A DNA stretch of 7,377 bases from an uncultured bacterium (GTDB lineage Bacteria > Armatimonadota > UBA5829 > DSUL01): assembly GCA_937967775.1 (NCBI GenBank), contig CALCJH010000429.1, positions 1 to 7,377 of the forward strand. The letters run 5' to 3'. Of this stretch, positions 1-7,232 are shown one piece after another. The notes under the pieces are model-generated. The model made no database searches and was not told where the DNA came from. It was given only the letters and a program-made list of their open reading frames with translations. The translations under genes were made by a program, and so were the position numbers. Numbering within the stretch: position 1 is the stretch's first letter; every line of letters begins with the position of its first letter.

Positions 1-864
<864 letters not shown>

Positions 865-1248
865 CCCCGCAACCTCGTGGCTACCCGGCGGCGGTACACC
901 GGAACAGACAGTGTGCTACAGGGCAGGCCAAGTTCTCTTCGTCCTCCTTGATGCGGCGAACGGGGAGCGGAGCAAACGCGGCAAAGGCTTTGCTTCATCC
1001 GGGAACTCCGTCCGGACGCAAAGCAAAGACTCCTATCCGCAAGGGGCAGGTATTTCGCCGTGCCGCCTCCGCCATAGCAGGACCTTCTGACGGAAGCGCC
1101 GGACCGGGGAGAGGCTGCCGGCCGCCCTTGCATCGGGCTCGATCAGGCCGGTCAGCCTGTCACATCAGCAGAAGCGCATCACAGACGGACCCTGCAGGCC
1201 GTTCGCGGGTCGTTTGGGTAAGTCTTCGTTCATCTCTTCAGCACGTCC

Positions 1249-1269
1249 GTCCGCCCGGCGGGGGCGGAC
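1249..1269 (-). repeat. Perfect 8-bp inverted repeat / stem-loop near the predicted 5' end of the permease transcript
   Basis: GTCCGCCC (1249-1256) and GGGCGGAC (1262-1269) are exact reverse complements around a 5-base loop. The predicted transcription start is near 1278, so the hairpin would begin about 9 bases into the mRNA. No T-run follows, so it is not an intrinsic terminator. It could stabilise the 5' end, or act as DNA as a dyad operator, because one arm overlaps one copy of the direct repeat at 1263-1272. Confidence 0.5.
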
Positions 1270-1333
1270 ACAACAGGCCGGCTGATTATGCCCGCCTGCG
1301 ACGTTCCGTGTCAACCCTCTTCCGGCGGACACA
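1263..1333 (-). repeat. 10-base direct repeat TGTGTCCGCC flanking the promoter, candidate operators
   Basis: Read on the minus strand, TGTGTCCGCC occurs exactly at 1333-1324, ten bases upstream of the -35 box, and again at 1272-1263, just past the predicted transcription start. The copies are 61 bases apart, close to six helical turns. Two identical sites astride a promoter are typical of a regulator binding pair, but no regulator gene is in the window, and two GC-rich 10-mers may also match by chance. Confidence 0.35.
1285..1314 (-). promoter_or_regulatory. Sigma70-like promoter driving the permease
   Basis: Read on the minus strand, a perfect -35 box TTGACA lies at 1314-1309 and CATAAT, a 5-of-6 match to the -10 consensus, at 1290-1285. 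The spacer is 18 bases. Transcription would begin near 1278 and run towards the permease start at 864. The match is notable in DNA this GC-rich, and the site is in a gene-free region pointing the right way. The activity is inferred. Confidence 0.6.
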
Positions 1334-1354
1334 CCGAATTGCGACAGGTCTCAT

Positions 1355-2542
1355 TCATTGAAGCATAAACTGCCGCGAAAACAGGTTCCTGAAGCGAGCG
1401 CCTGCGCCGCCGCTCTCCAGAAGAAGCGGTCCTTCCGCGGCAGGGGAAACCGGAGACCCTTTGTGGACCAGCTCCCCGTTGATGAACACACTTAACTTGC
1501 CTCGGGCAACCGACAGATGCAGGCTATCCCATTCCCCCGCTGGCGGCGCGGCCGGTCTTTCCGGCTTCGTGGCCCGTCCATCGCCTGTCAGGGTCCCGAC
1601 AGGATCCTTGCCACCGCCCAGAGCCAGCGTGAACCCTCCCGGCAAGTGCAGGGCTGCTGCTCCACCCGGCGGAATTTGCCAGTCCAGCATCAGCTCGAAG
1701 TCCCGGAACGCACCCGGCGGCGAGGCCAGGCCGGCGCCTGCGCATCCGAACGCGCCGTCTTGCGCGGCCCAGATGCCGTTCAGGGTCCAGCCGTCCAGAG
1801 TGCGTCCATCGAACAGGGCCGCAAGCCCGTCGGGCGGTTGCTGCGCCGAGTAGCAACGGCCCAGATCTAGAATCTCGATGTCCCGGAAGGCCACGGCGCT
1901 CGGCTTGTGTCCCAGAAGCGCAATGTGCCCGCTGAAGCGGACGAAACCTGGTTGGTCCGGGAACTTATCAGCGCGCAAGATCCGGTTCAGGTCCGTGCGA
2001 AGCACATCCCTCCCATTCAAGGCTACATCAATCCGGCGCCCTATCGCGCGGACCTCAATGTCATTCCACTCGCCTGCCGGCCTCAGCGCCCCACGGCGCG
2101 ACGGCACAAGGCGGTAGATGGAACCGCACATATTCTCCAGGGCAAGTTTCGCGTTGGTGGGATGGTAGTCGTCCAGGATCTGGATCTCCATCCCGGTAGT
2201 GGATGGGTTGCCTCCCTCCCCTCCTGCCCGGATGCCGATGCCGTTGTTGCCCTGTTGATCCAGACGGAACCTCGCGCGCAGGATGAAATCCGAGTACTGC
2301 TTTTCGGTATACAGGTTGCTGACACTGCCGGCTGGCGAGATGAGCAGGCCGTCGCGTACCGTCCACCCGTGCCCCTCCTTCTTCTGCTCAATCCATCCGG
2401 AGAGATCGCGGCCGTTGAACAGGGGGACAAACCCGTCCGCGGCCGAGGCCGGTACGGCGGCGTGGATGAAGAAGATGATTATCCGGACCGCCGCGAGAAA
2501 CAGCACTCCTGTGCGGGATATGACGTCACGGACGCGCCTCAC
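1355..2542 (-). CDS. Secreted tandem DUF1080 protein (3-keto-disaccharide hydrolase family)
   Basis: This is an exported protein of 395 residues with two DUF1080 (PF06439, concanavalin/laminarinase-like beta-sandwich) domains. Members of the family hydrolyse 3-keto-glycosides made by Gfo/Idh/MocA oxidoreductases. Residues 1-35 are a Sec signal peptide: a basic start (MRRVRDVISR), a hydrophobic core, and cleavage near ASAA-DG. Domain 1 (about 38-228) has the opening LFNGRDLSGW, the strand MEIQILDD (118-125), PAGEWNDIEV (155-164) and the closing GHIALLGHKPSAVAFRDIEI. Domain 2 (about 239-390) repeats the opening as LFDGRTLDGW and has PAGEWDSLHLSV, but has no counterpart of MEIQILDD, so it may only bind sugar or play a structural part. 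I chose GTG 2542 because it overlaps the preceding stop as GTGA, has GGAG 11 bases upstream and gives a complete signal peptide. The frame stays open further upstream, inside the HEAT gene, but that part would bury the signal. It is the last gene of the three-gene cluster. Confidence 0.85.
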   Translation of the reverse strand: MRRVRDVISRTGVLFLAAVRIIIFFIHAAVPASAADGFVPLFNGRDLSGWIEQKKEGHGWTVRDGLLISPAGSVSNLYTEKQYSDFILRARFRLDQQGNNGIGIRAGGEGGNPSTTGMEIQILDDYHPTNAKLALENMCGSIYRLVPSRRGALRPAGEWNDIEVRAIGRRIDVALNGRDVLRTDLNRILRADKFPDQPGFVRFSGHIALLGHKPSAVAFRDIEILDLGRCYSAQQPPDGLAALFDGRTLDGWTLNGIWAAQDGAFGCAGAGLASPPGAFRDFELMLDWQIPPGGAAALHLPGGFTLALGGGKDPVGTLTGDGRATKPERPAAPPAGEWDSLHLSVARGKLSVFINGELVHKGSPVSPAAEGPLLLESGGAGARFRNLFSRQFMLQ

Positions 2543-4494
2543 GGCCTGCGCTGCTCCAGGCGCAGCGGACGCCCTTCCAGATCCACGAACCGAGCTCCCA
2601 CGGAATAGCCTCCGCCCGCATTCAGCACCTTGCAGAGCAGGACATTCGTCCCGCGACGAAGCGTCACGCGGACGGAGTCCTCGTCGAGAGCATAGTTGCG
2701 CTCCCCCTTGAACTCGTGGACCTTCTGGCCGTTCAGAGAGACAATGACACCGTCGTCGCTGCCCAGACGCAGCCAGGCATCCCGCTCGGAAGGGCTGATG
2801 AACTCGGCATAGGCATAGCACGCGGTGTCCTCACCTGGACCGGCTGAGGCGCTTAGGTCCAGTTCACCCAGCGGATCTCCGACCGCCGCCGGCTTCCAAG
2901 CGAACTCTTCGCCGTCCACGGTCACTTTGGCGGACAGGTCCACCGGGGAATCCAACGGGAAGGCATCCTGCCCGAACCATTTGTCGCGCCCCTTCAGTGG
3001 TCCCAGAACCCACCAGTGCATCACGAAGCCCGCGCGCGACGCGAACTCTTCCCGCAAAGCGGCACCCTTCAATGACGCGGCAGCCATCCGCAGGAGCGAA
3101 CGGTCCGTGGCGTTCTCTGCGACCAGCAGATACACCTTTGCGGCATCCTCCTCGCGTCCTGCAGCGGCGCAGGAGTCCGCAACCGCAAGCAGCGCGCGGA
3201 GCAGCTCCGTGCTGCCACGGCCTGCCTCCCATTCGTTCATCAAAGGAGCCAGCAGGGAAGGATGCGCCACGGAGGCCGCCGCGGACAGGAGGGCTGAGCG
3301 CTCCGCCGCGTCCTGTGCCGTGGGCAGACGCTCCGCAAGCACTCGTGCGACCTCCTGGCGTGAGGCATTGCGGTTCTCCGCAAGAGCCTGATAGGCTGCC
3401 GCGCGCAGCTCGGCCCGCTCCGATGCTGCGGTACGGAACAGAGCCAGCGCCGACGGTGCGTCATACCGGCGAGCCAAAACGGAGACTATGGCCACCTGTT
3501 GCTCAACAGGCGCAACCGGCAGCCTCTCCGCAAGACGGATGCTGACGGAGGAACCAGGCATTTGCGCAAGAGCCAGGGCAGCCAGGCCGCGAACATCCGG
3601 TTCCTTCGCCAGCAAGCTCTGAGTCAAGAGCGGCACCGCGGCCGCTTGCCGGACGCGGGCGATGCCGGCCAGTCCGGCGCACTTCTCGACGGAGCCTCTG
3701 CTGCCCGTGTAGACCTTTTCATACACAGGCCGGGCCTGCTCAGCAGGAAGGTTTTCCGCTATGCGCAGGATGCTGTCCAGCGCCGCAAATCTCTCCGGCT
3801 GAGCGCCCTTCTCTGCCGTCTGCCAGAGCGCATCCAGCGACTGCGCGCCTCCGATGCTTCCCAGTGCCCGGAGGACGGCCATTCTGACATCCGCCGAAGG
3901 CGAGTTCAACCAGGAGCGGACAGCTTGCTCCGCAAAGGACGCCCTGGCCGTGGCAAGGCCATTGATGAGCGCCACCTGACGCTCAGGTGAGGCGGACGCC
4001 AGCGCCGAGCGCAGGGCTCCGGCGGCGCCCGGGGCGCGCGAAGCGATCCGCACAAGACATACGCGGGCACTCTCGCCCACATCAGGATCAGCCAGAAGAT
4101 CCGCAAGCGGCGGCACACTCTCCGAGGACGCCACCAGCGAAGCCAACTCCAGCGCCTCGGATCGAGCCGCCACGGATGAAGACCGGCCTGCGGTCCCCTT
4201 CACTAGCGCAGCCGCGAGCGGCCGGCGGTCGTCAGCATACGCGTCTCCCGTAGCGCGCCAGACAGCCTCCCGCAGAACCTGAAGAGAAACGTGGTGCCAG
4301 GACATATCCTCCGCCCAGACGCGCTTCAGCAGTTCAGGGACCGCTACCGGGATGGCTGCGGCGCGTGTCTGCAAGTTGTCCGACTTGAGGCGGGCGATCA
4401 GATCTTCGTCCACAGGCGTCATCTGCGCGTGGACGCCGCCGAGAGATCCCCACAGGATGATGAGGAGAAAAGTCGTCCGGATTCCAGTTCTCAT
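2539..4494 (-). CDS. Secreted HEAT-repeat protein with C-terminal beta-rich SDDG (PA14/galactose-binding-like) domain
   Basis: This exported protein of 651 residues has no assigned enzymatic role. Residues 1-23 are a Sec signal peptide (MRTGIRTTFLLIILWGSLGG, then VHA with cleavage before Q24). Residues about 30-480 are alpha-helical HEAT/armadillo-like repeats rich in Ala and Leu, for example ADVRMAVLRALGSIGG at 201-216. Residues about 489-651 form a beta-rich domain: HWWVLGP near its start, then GSDDGVIVSLNGQKVHE at about 578-594, then RRGTNVLLCKVLNAGGG. This pattern is seen in carbohydrate-binding or PA14-like modules at the C-terminus of exported hydrolases. HEAT solenoids usually serve as protein-binding scaffolds, so a role linking or presenting its neighbours is an inference. 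ATG 4494 is preferred over an in-frame GTG at 4500, because GGAG (4507-4504) lies 9 bases before the ATG but only 3 before the GTG. The stop overlaps the GTG of the DUF1080 gene by 4 bases. Confidence 0.82.
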   Translation of the reverse strand: MRTGIRTTFLLIILWGSLGGVHAQMTPVDEDLIARLKSDNLQTRAAAIPVAVPELLKRVWAEDMSWHHVSLQVLREAVWRATGDAYADDRRPLAAALVKGTAGRSSSVAARSEALELASLVASSESVPPLADLLADPDVGESARVCLVRIASRAPGAAGALRSALASASPERQVALINGLATARASFAEQAVRSWLNSPSADVRMAVLRALGSIGGAQSLDALWQTAEKGAQPERFAALDSILRIAENLPAEQARPVYEKVYTGSRGSVEKCAGLAGIARVRQAAAVPLLTQSLLAKEPDVRGLAALALAQMPGSSVSIRLAERLPVAPVEQQVAIVSVLARRYDAPSALALFRTAASERAELRAAAYQALAENRNASRQEVARVLAERLPTAQDAAERSALLSAAASVAHPSLLAPLMNEWEAGRGSTELLRALLAVADSCAAAGREEDAAKVYLLVAENATDRSLLRMAAASLKGAALREEFASRAGFVMHWWVLGPLKGRDKWFGQDAFPLDSPVDLSAKVTVDGEEFAWKPAAVGDPLGELDLSASAGPGEDTACYAYAEFISPSERDAWLRLGSDDGVIVSLNGQKVHEFKGERNYALDEDSVRVTLRRGTNVLLCKVLNAGGGYSVGARFVDLEGRPLRLEQRRP

Positions 4495-4496
4495 GG

Positions 4497-5753
4497 TCAC
4501 AGACTCCAGGGTGCGCGATAGGGACGGAACAGCAGGCTTTCCGCCTCGGGAGTATCCAGGATCCGCATCTGCCCCGGGTCGTAGCGGAGTTTGCGGCCCA
4601 GCCTGATGGCGATGTTCGCCAGATGGCAGATGTTTACGGAAGACACTCCGATCTCGACGTCGCAGATAGGCCGCCGCCTTGAACGAATGCAGTCCAGCCA
4701 GTCCTCGCGATGCCCCGGGCTTTCATACAGGCGGACGTCCTCCGATCCCGGACGCCACTCCAGGAGGTCCTTCGGAGAGGCGTCCAGAAATCCCCGGTTC
4801 ACCGCCACCTCTCCCCGCGTTCCCTGAAAGAGGACGCCGTTCGTCCGGCTGCTACAGATCAGCTTCACGCCGTCGGGGTAGGTGAAGGTCACATCGTAAT
4901 CTTGCACGGTATCAAAGGCCCCGGTGGCGGGAAATGCTCCGGTGCCCTCGACCTCCACCGGGCCGCTGCGGTCGTAGCCTGTCCCCCACTGGGCAATGTC
5001 GTTGTGATGAGCGCCCCAGTCTGTCAGGATGCCGCCGGAATACTCCGTGAACCAGCGGAAGTCGAAACCGAAGCGTCCTTTTTGGAACGGAGTCATCGGT
5101 GCGGGACCCACGTAGAAGTCCCAATCCAGTCCGTCCGGCGGAGCCGTTATGGCCGGATCCCCGCCCTCCGGGCCTCGTCCGAAGCCGGTGCGCACTGTGT
5201 GCAGCTTGCCGATCTTTCCGTTGCGCACCAGTTCACAGGCGAAACGGAAGTTGCGGTCGGAGCGTTGCTGGGAACCCACTTGAAATACACGCCCGTAGCG
5301 GCGGACAGCCTCGATGAGGGGCTTACCCTCTCCGATGCTGTAAGTGAGAGGCTTCTCGCAGTAGATGTCCTTGCCTGCCTCGGCAGCCCGGATGCAGATG
5401 AGTGTGTGCCAGTGATCCGGCGTGGAGATGACGACTGCGTCAATATCCCTGCGCATAAGCAGATGCCGGAAATCTTTGTAGGCCAGACAGCGCTCCCCCA
5501 CCCGCTCCCGCGCATTGCGCAGGTGGGGTTCGTAGACATCGCATACGGCGATGACGTCCACCCGGGGATTCCGCAGGAATCCGCCCAGATGCGCGCCTCC
5601 CATTCCACCCACGCCGATGAATCCCAGCGTAATCCGCTCGCTTGCGGCCACTTTGTCCTCCCGGCCCAGCGCCCGGGCAGGGATGATCGCGGGAAGCGCC
5701 AGGGCAGCGCCCGCCTTCAGAAGGCTTCTGCGGGTTAGCCGTCTGTCCTTCAT
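4497..5753 (-). CDS. Tat-exported Gfo/Idh/MocA family oxidoreductase
   Basis: This NAD(P)-dependent oxidoreductase has 418 residues, a usual length for the exported members. The N-terminus LTRRSLLKAGAALALP (6-21) is a twin-arginine signal, so the protein is expected to fold with its cofactor in the cytoplasm and then be exported. The Rossmann fold begins with GFIGVGGMGGAHL (44-56), has the acidic turn VCDVYEP (70-76) and the family hallmark EKP at 133-135. The C-terminal substrate domain has FRWFTEYSGGILTDWGAHHN (232-251), which holds the Asp245/His249/His250/Asp252 cluster expected near the active site. ATG 5753 follows GGAGGT (5766-5761) at good spacing. The stop at 4497 abuts the HEAT gene. 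The downstream DUF1080 gene suggests that the substrate is a glycoside oxidised at C3. GH109-type glycosidases share this fold and are an alternative. The exact sugar is unknown. Confidence 0.9.
   Translation of the reverse strand: MKDRRLTRRSLLKAGAALALPAIIPARALGREDKVAASERITLGFIGVGGMGGAHLGGFLRNPRVDVIAVCDVYEPHLRNARERVGERCLAYKDFRHLLMRRDIDAVVISTPDHWHTLICIRAAEAGKDIYCEKPLTYSIGEGKPLIEAVRRYGRVFQVGSQQRSDRNFRFACELVRNGKIGKLHTVRTGFGRGPEGGDPAITAPPDGLDWDFYVGPAPMTPFQKGRFGFDFRWFTEYSGGILTDWGAHHNDIAQWGTGYDRSGPVEVEGTGAFPATGAFDTVQDYDVTFTYPDGVKLICSSRTNGVLFQGTRGEVAVNRGFLDASPKDLLEWRPGSEDVRLYESPGHREDWLDCIRSRRRPICDVEIGVSSVNICHLANIAIRLGRKLRYDPGQMRILDTPEAESLLFRPYRAPWSL
4504..4507 (-). promoter_or_regulatory. Ribosome binding site deciding the start of the HEAT-repeat gene
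   Basis: GGAG, read on the minus strand inside the last codons of the oxidoreductase gene, is 9 bases from ATG 4494 and 3 bases from the alternative GTG 4500. The spacing favours the ATG. Its place inside the upstream gene means ribosomes ending that gene can reinitiate here. Confidence 0.55.
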
Positions 5754-5897
5754 AGGTGATACCTCCGCGGCGGAGCGCGCTCAGTCGGTCCTGCGGCAGC
5801 GCGCCAGCCGCCGGAGAGTTCCCTGAAGGGTTATCCTAATCCTGCCCGGCAGAACGCCGGAAACAGGCCAGGAGACACGAGGGGCGAAAAGCCAGGT
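5754..5897. other. 144-base gap between glcF and the three-gene cluster
   Basis: This is the only real gap on the right side of the window. It has an 11-base palindrome CTGCCCGGCAG at 5842-5852. Beside it, on the minus strand, is a weak -10-like TAGGAT (about 5839-5834), without a convincing -35 box at the right distance. No T-rich intrinsic terminator follows glcF. The three-gene cluster may therefore start from a non-consensus promoter here or by read-through from glcF. Confidence 0.35.
5761..5766 (-). promoter_or_regulatory. Strong ribosome binding site of the Gfo/Idh/MocA gene
   Basis: GGAGGT on the minus strand ends 7 bases before ATG 5753. It is one of the best Shine-Dalgarno matches in the window and marks the first gene of the coupled cluster. 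Confidence 0.7.
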
Positions 5898-7232
5898 TCA
5901 GTGGCGGGAGGGAGAATCGCCGGACGTTGTGGCACCGTCCAGGGCCAGATCCACGATCTCGATGGGATGCAGGGCGCGCACAGAGCTGCCCTCCAGCTTC
6001 AGACCTGAGCGGATCCACATCTGACAGCCAGGATTGCCCGTGGCCACCACCTCCGCGCCGGTGGACTCGATGTTGGCCACCTTGCGCTTCAGAAGCCGCA
6101 CGGCCATGTCTGGCTGGGTGAAGCTGTAGACGCCCGCACTCCCGCAGCAGTGATCAGATTCGGGCAAGTCCACCAGCTTCAGTCCCGGAATTGCGGAGAG
6201 CATGCGCCGCGGTTCCGAACGGATCTTCTGCCCGTGGGCCAGATGACAGGCATCGTGATAGGTGACAGTCATCTCCACCGGCTTCAGATCCGCCTGTTCC
6301 AGCAGGCCAGCAATCACCTCAGAGATATCCCGCACCTTTACAGAGAACGCCGCCGCCCGCTCCCGTTCCGGACTGCCCTCGGGGAAGAGCCCCGCATACT
6401 CCTTCATGGTGGACCCGCATCCGGCGGAGTTTACAACGATCACATCACACTGCGCTGCCTCGAAAACAGCCATGTTCCTGAGCGCCATCCGCGCGGCCTG
6501 GCGGCCATAACCGTTGTGCACGTGCAGCGCCCCGCAGCAGCCCTGCCCCGGCGGCACAACCACCTCGCATCCGAGCTTCGAGAGCACTCGGACCGTCGCC
6601 AGGTTGACCTCCGGGAAAAGCACGGGCATCACACAGCCTTCCAGCAAGCCCACCCGGAGCTTCTTTTCTCCGGCCGCAGGAGTGAGGCGCGGCAGACGGG
6701 AGGGACGCAGCGAAGGAAAGCGCTCCAGCCGCAGGTCCCCTCCATCCCCGTGGCCACCCATGATCCGGCTGACAATCCCCCCGGGGGCGGAGGGCGGTCT
6801 GCGGAGCAGCCGGGAAGGAAGCGTCGCGAAGAACATCGCGAGGGCCATCGTGGCCGAGTGGGTAAAGACCTCCATCAACAACCGGCGGCCGAGGCGCTGC
6901 CACACCGGGCGGTGGGACGCTTCTTCAATGTGCGTCCGGGTGTGCTCAAGCAGGAAACCGTACTTGACGTCCGACGGGCAGGCCGTCTCGCACGCGCGGC
7001 ACCCCAGGCAGACATCCAGATGATGCAGTACCGAGCCGTCAAGGGCCGCCCGCCCCTCAGCCACAGAGCGCATCAGGTAGATGCGCCCTCTGGGGGAATC
7101 CTCTTCCCGGTTCAACTCAACGTAGGTGGGACACGCCTCCAGACAGAGCCCGCAGTGGATGCACTCCACCAGCTCATCGGTGAGCCTGGCCAGCGCGGTC
7201 TGATCGTCTCGCCCTTTGCGCGACTCTGTCAT
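5898..7232 (-). CDS. glcF: Glycolate oxidase iron-sulfur subunit (GlcF)
   Basis: This protein of 444 residues passes electrons from the FAD subunits of glycolate (or a related 2-hydroxyacid) oxidase to the respiratory chain at the cytoplasmic membrane. Two 4Fe-4S ferredoxin motifs are plain: CIHCGLCLEACP (24-35) and CLGCRACETACP (75-86). Two cysteine-rich CCG domains follow. The first has Cys200 and the pair GQGCCGALHVHNG (229-241). The second has HDACHLAHG (326-334) and HCCGSAG (361-367). The length and domain order fit GlcF; GlpC or LutA-type proteins are less likely because a GlcE-like gene lies directly upstream. ATG 7232 overlaps the upstream stop as ATGA. GGAGG (7240-7236) is only 3 bases from the ATG, so coupling to the upstream gene probably matters. 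Longer upstream starts in this frame lie within the GlcE coding region and add sequence unlike the family. Confidence 0.92.
   Translation of the reverse strand: MTESRKGRDDQTALARLTDELVECIHCGLCLEACPTYVELNREEDSPRGRIYLMRSVAEGRAALDGSVLHHLDVCLGCRACETACPSDVKYGFLLEHTRTHIEEASHRPVWQRLGRRLLMEVFTHSATMALAMFFATLPSRLLRRPPSAPGGIVSRIMGGHGDGGDLRLERFPSLRPSRLPRLTPAAGEKKLRVGLLEGCVMPVLFPEVNLATVRVLSKLGCEVVVPPGQGCCGALHVHNGYGRQAARMALRNMAVFEAAQCDVIVVNSAGCGSTMKEYAGLFPEGSPERERAAAFSVKVRDISEVIAGLLEQADLKPVEMTVTYHDACHLAHGQKIRSEPRRMLSAIPGLKLVDLPESDHCCGSAGVYSFTQPDMAVRLLKRKVANIESTGAEVVATGNPGCQMWIRSGLKLEGSSVRALHPIEIVDLALDGATTSGDSPSRH

Larger units (their letters stand above)
865..1354. other. 490-base gene-free region (promoter and long leader of the permease)
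   Basis: No convincing gene lies between the end of the DUF1080 gene and the permease start. The region holds, on the minus strand, a promoter at 1314-1285, a 10-base direct repeat on both sides of it (1324-1333 and 1263-1272), and a perfect stem-loop at 1249-1269. A further set of inverted repeats lies at 981-1028. These include the 13-base palindrome GCAAAGGCTTTGC at 981-993, the inverted pair CTTTGCTT/AAGCAAAG at 988-995 and 1021-1028, and the palindrome CGTCCGGACG at 1009-1018 between those arms. If the promoter is right, the permease mRNA has a leader of about 410 bases. I do not recognise it as any riboswitch class I know. No T-rich intrinsic terminator follows the DUF1080 stop codon. 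Confidence 0.6.

Noticed and set aside
1150..1191. Imperfect stem GGTC-CTGT / ACAG-GACC with TGATG-like boxes in the permease leader
   Set aside because: There are only two 4-bp helices with a 3x3 internal loop and a 20-base loop, which is likely in any GC-rich sequence. Reported only as part of the leader.
1165..1233. Small open frame (22 codons, starts MNEDLPKRPANG) in the leader of the permease
   Set aside because: The purine-rich GAAGAG touches the ATG with no spacing, so it is a poor ribosome site. There is no run of regulatory codons as in an attenuator peptide.
1907..2608. Plus-strand open frame of 233 codons opposite the DUF1080 gene
   Set aside because: It is the antisense shadow of a gene whose domains and signal peptide are clear.
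4710..5738. Plus-strand open frame of 342 codons opposite the oxidoreductase
   Set aside because: It is the antisense shadow of a gene with intact motifs, a Tat signal and a strong ribosome site on the minus strand.
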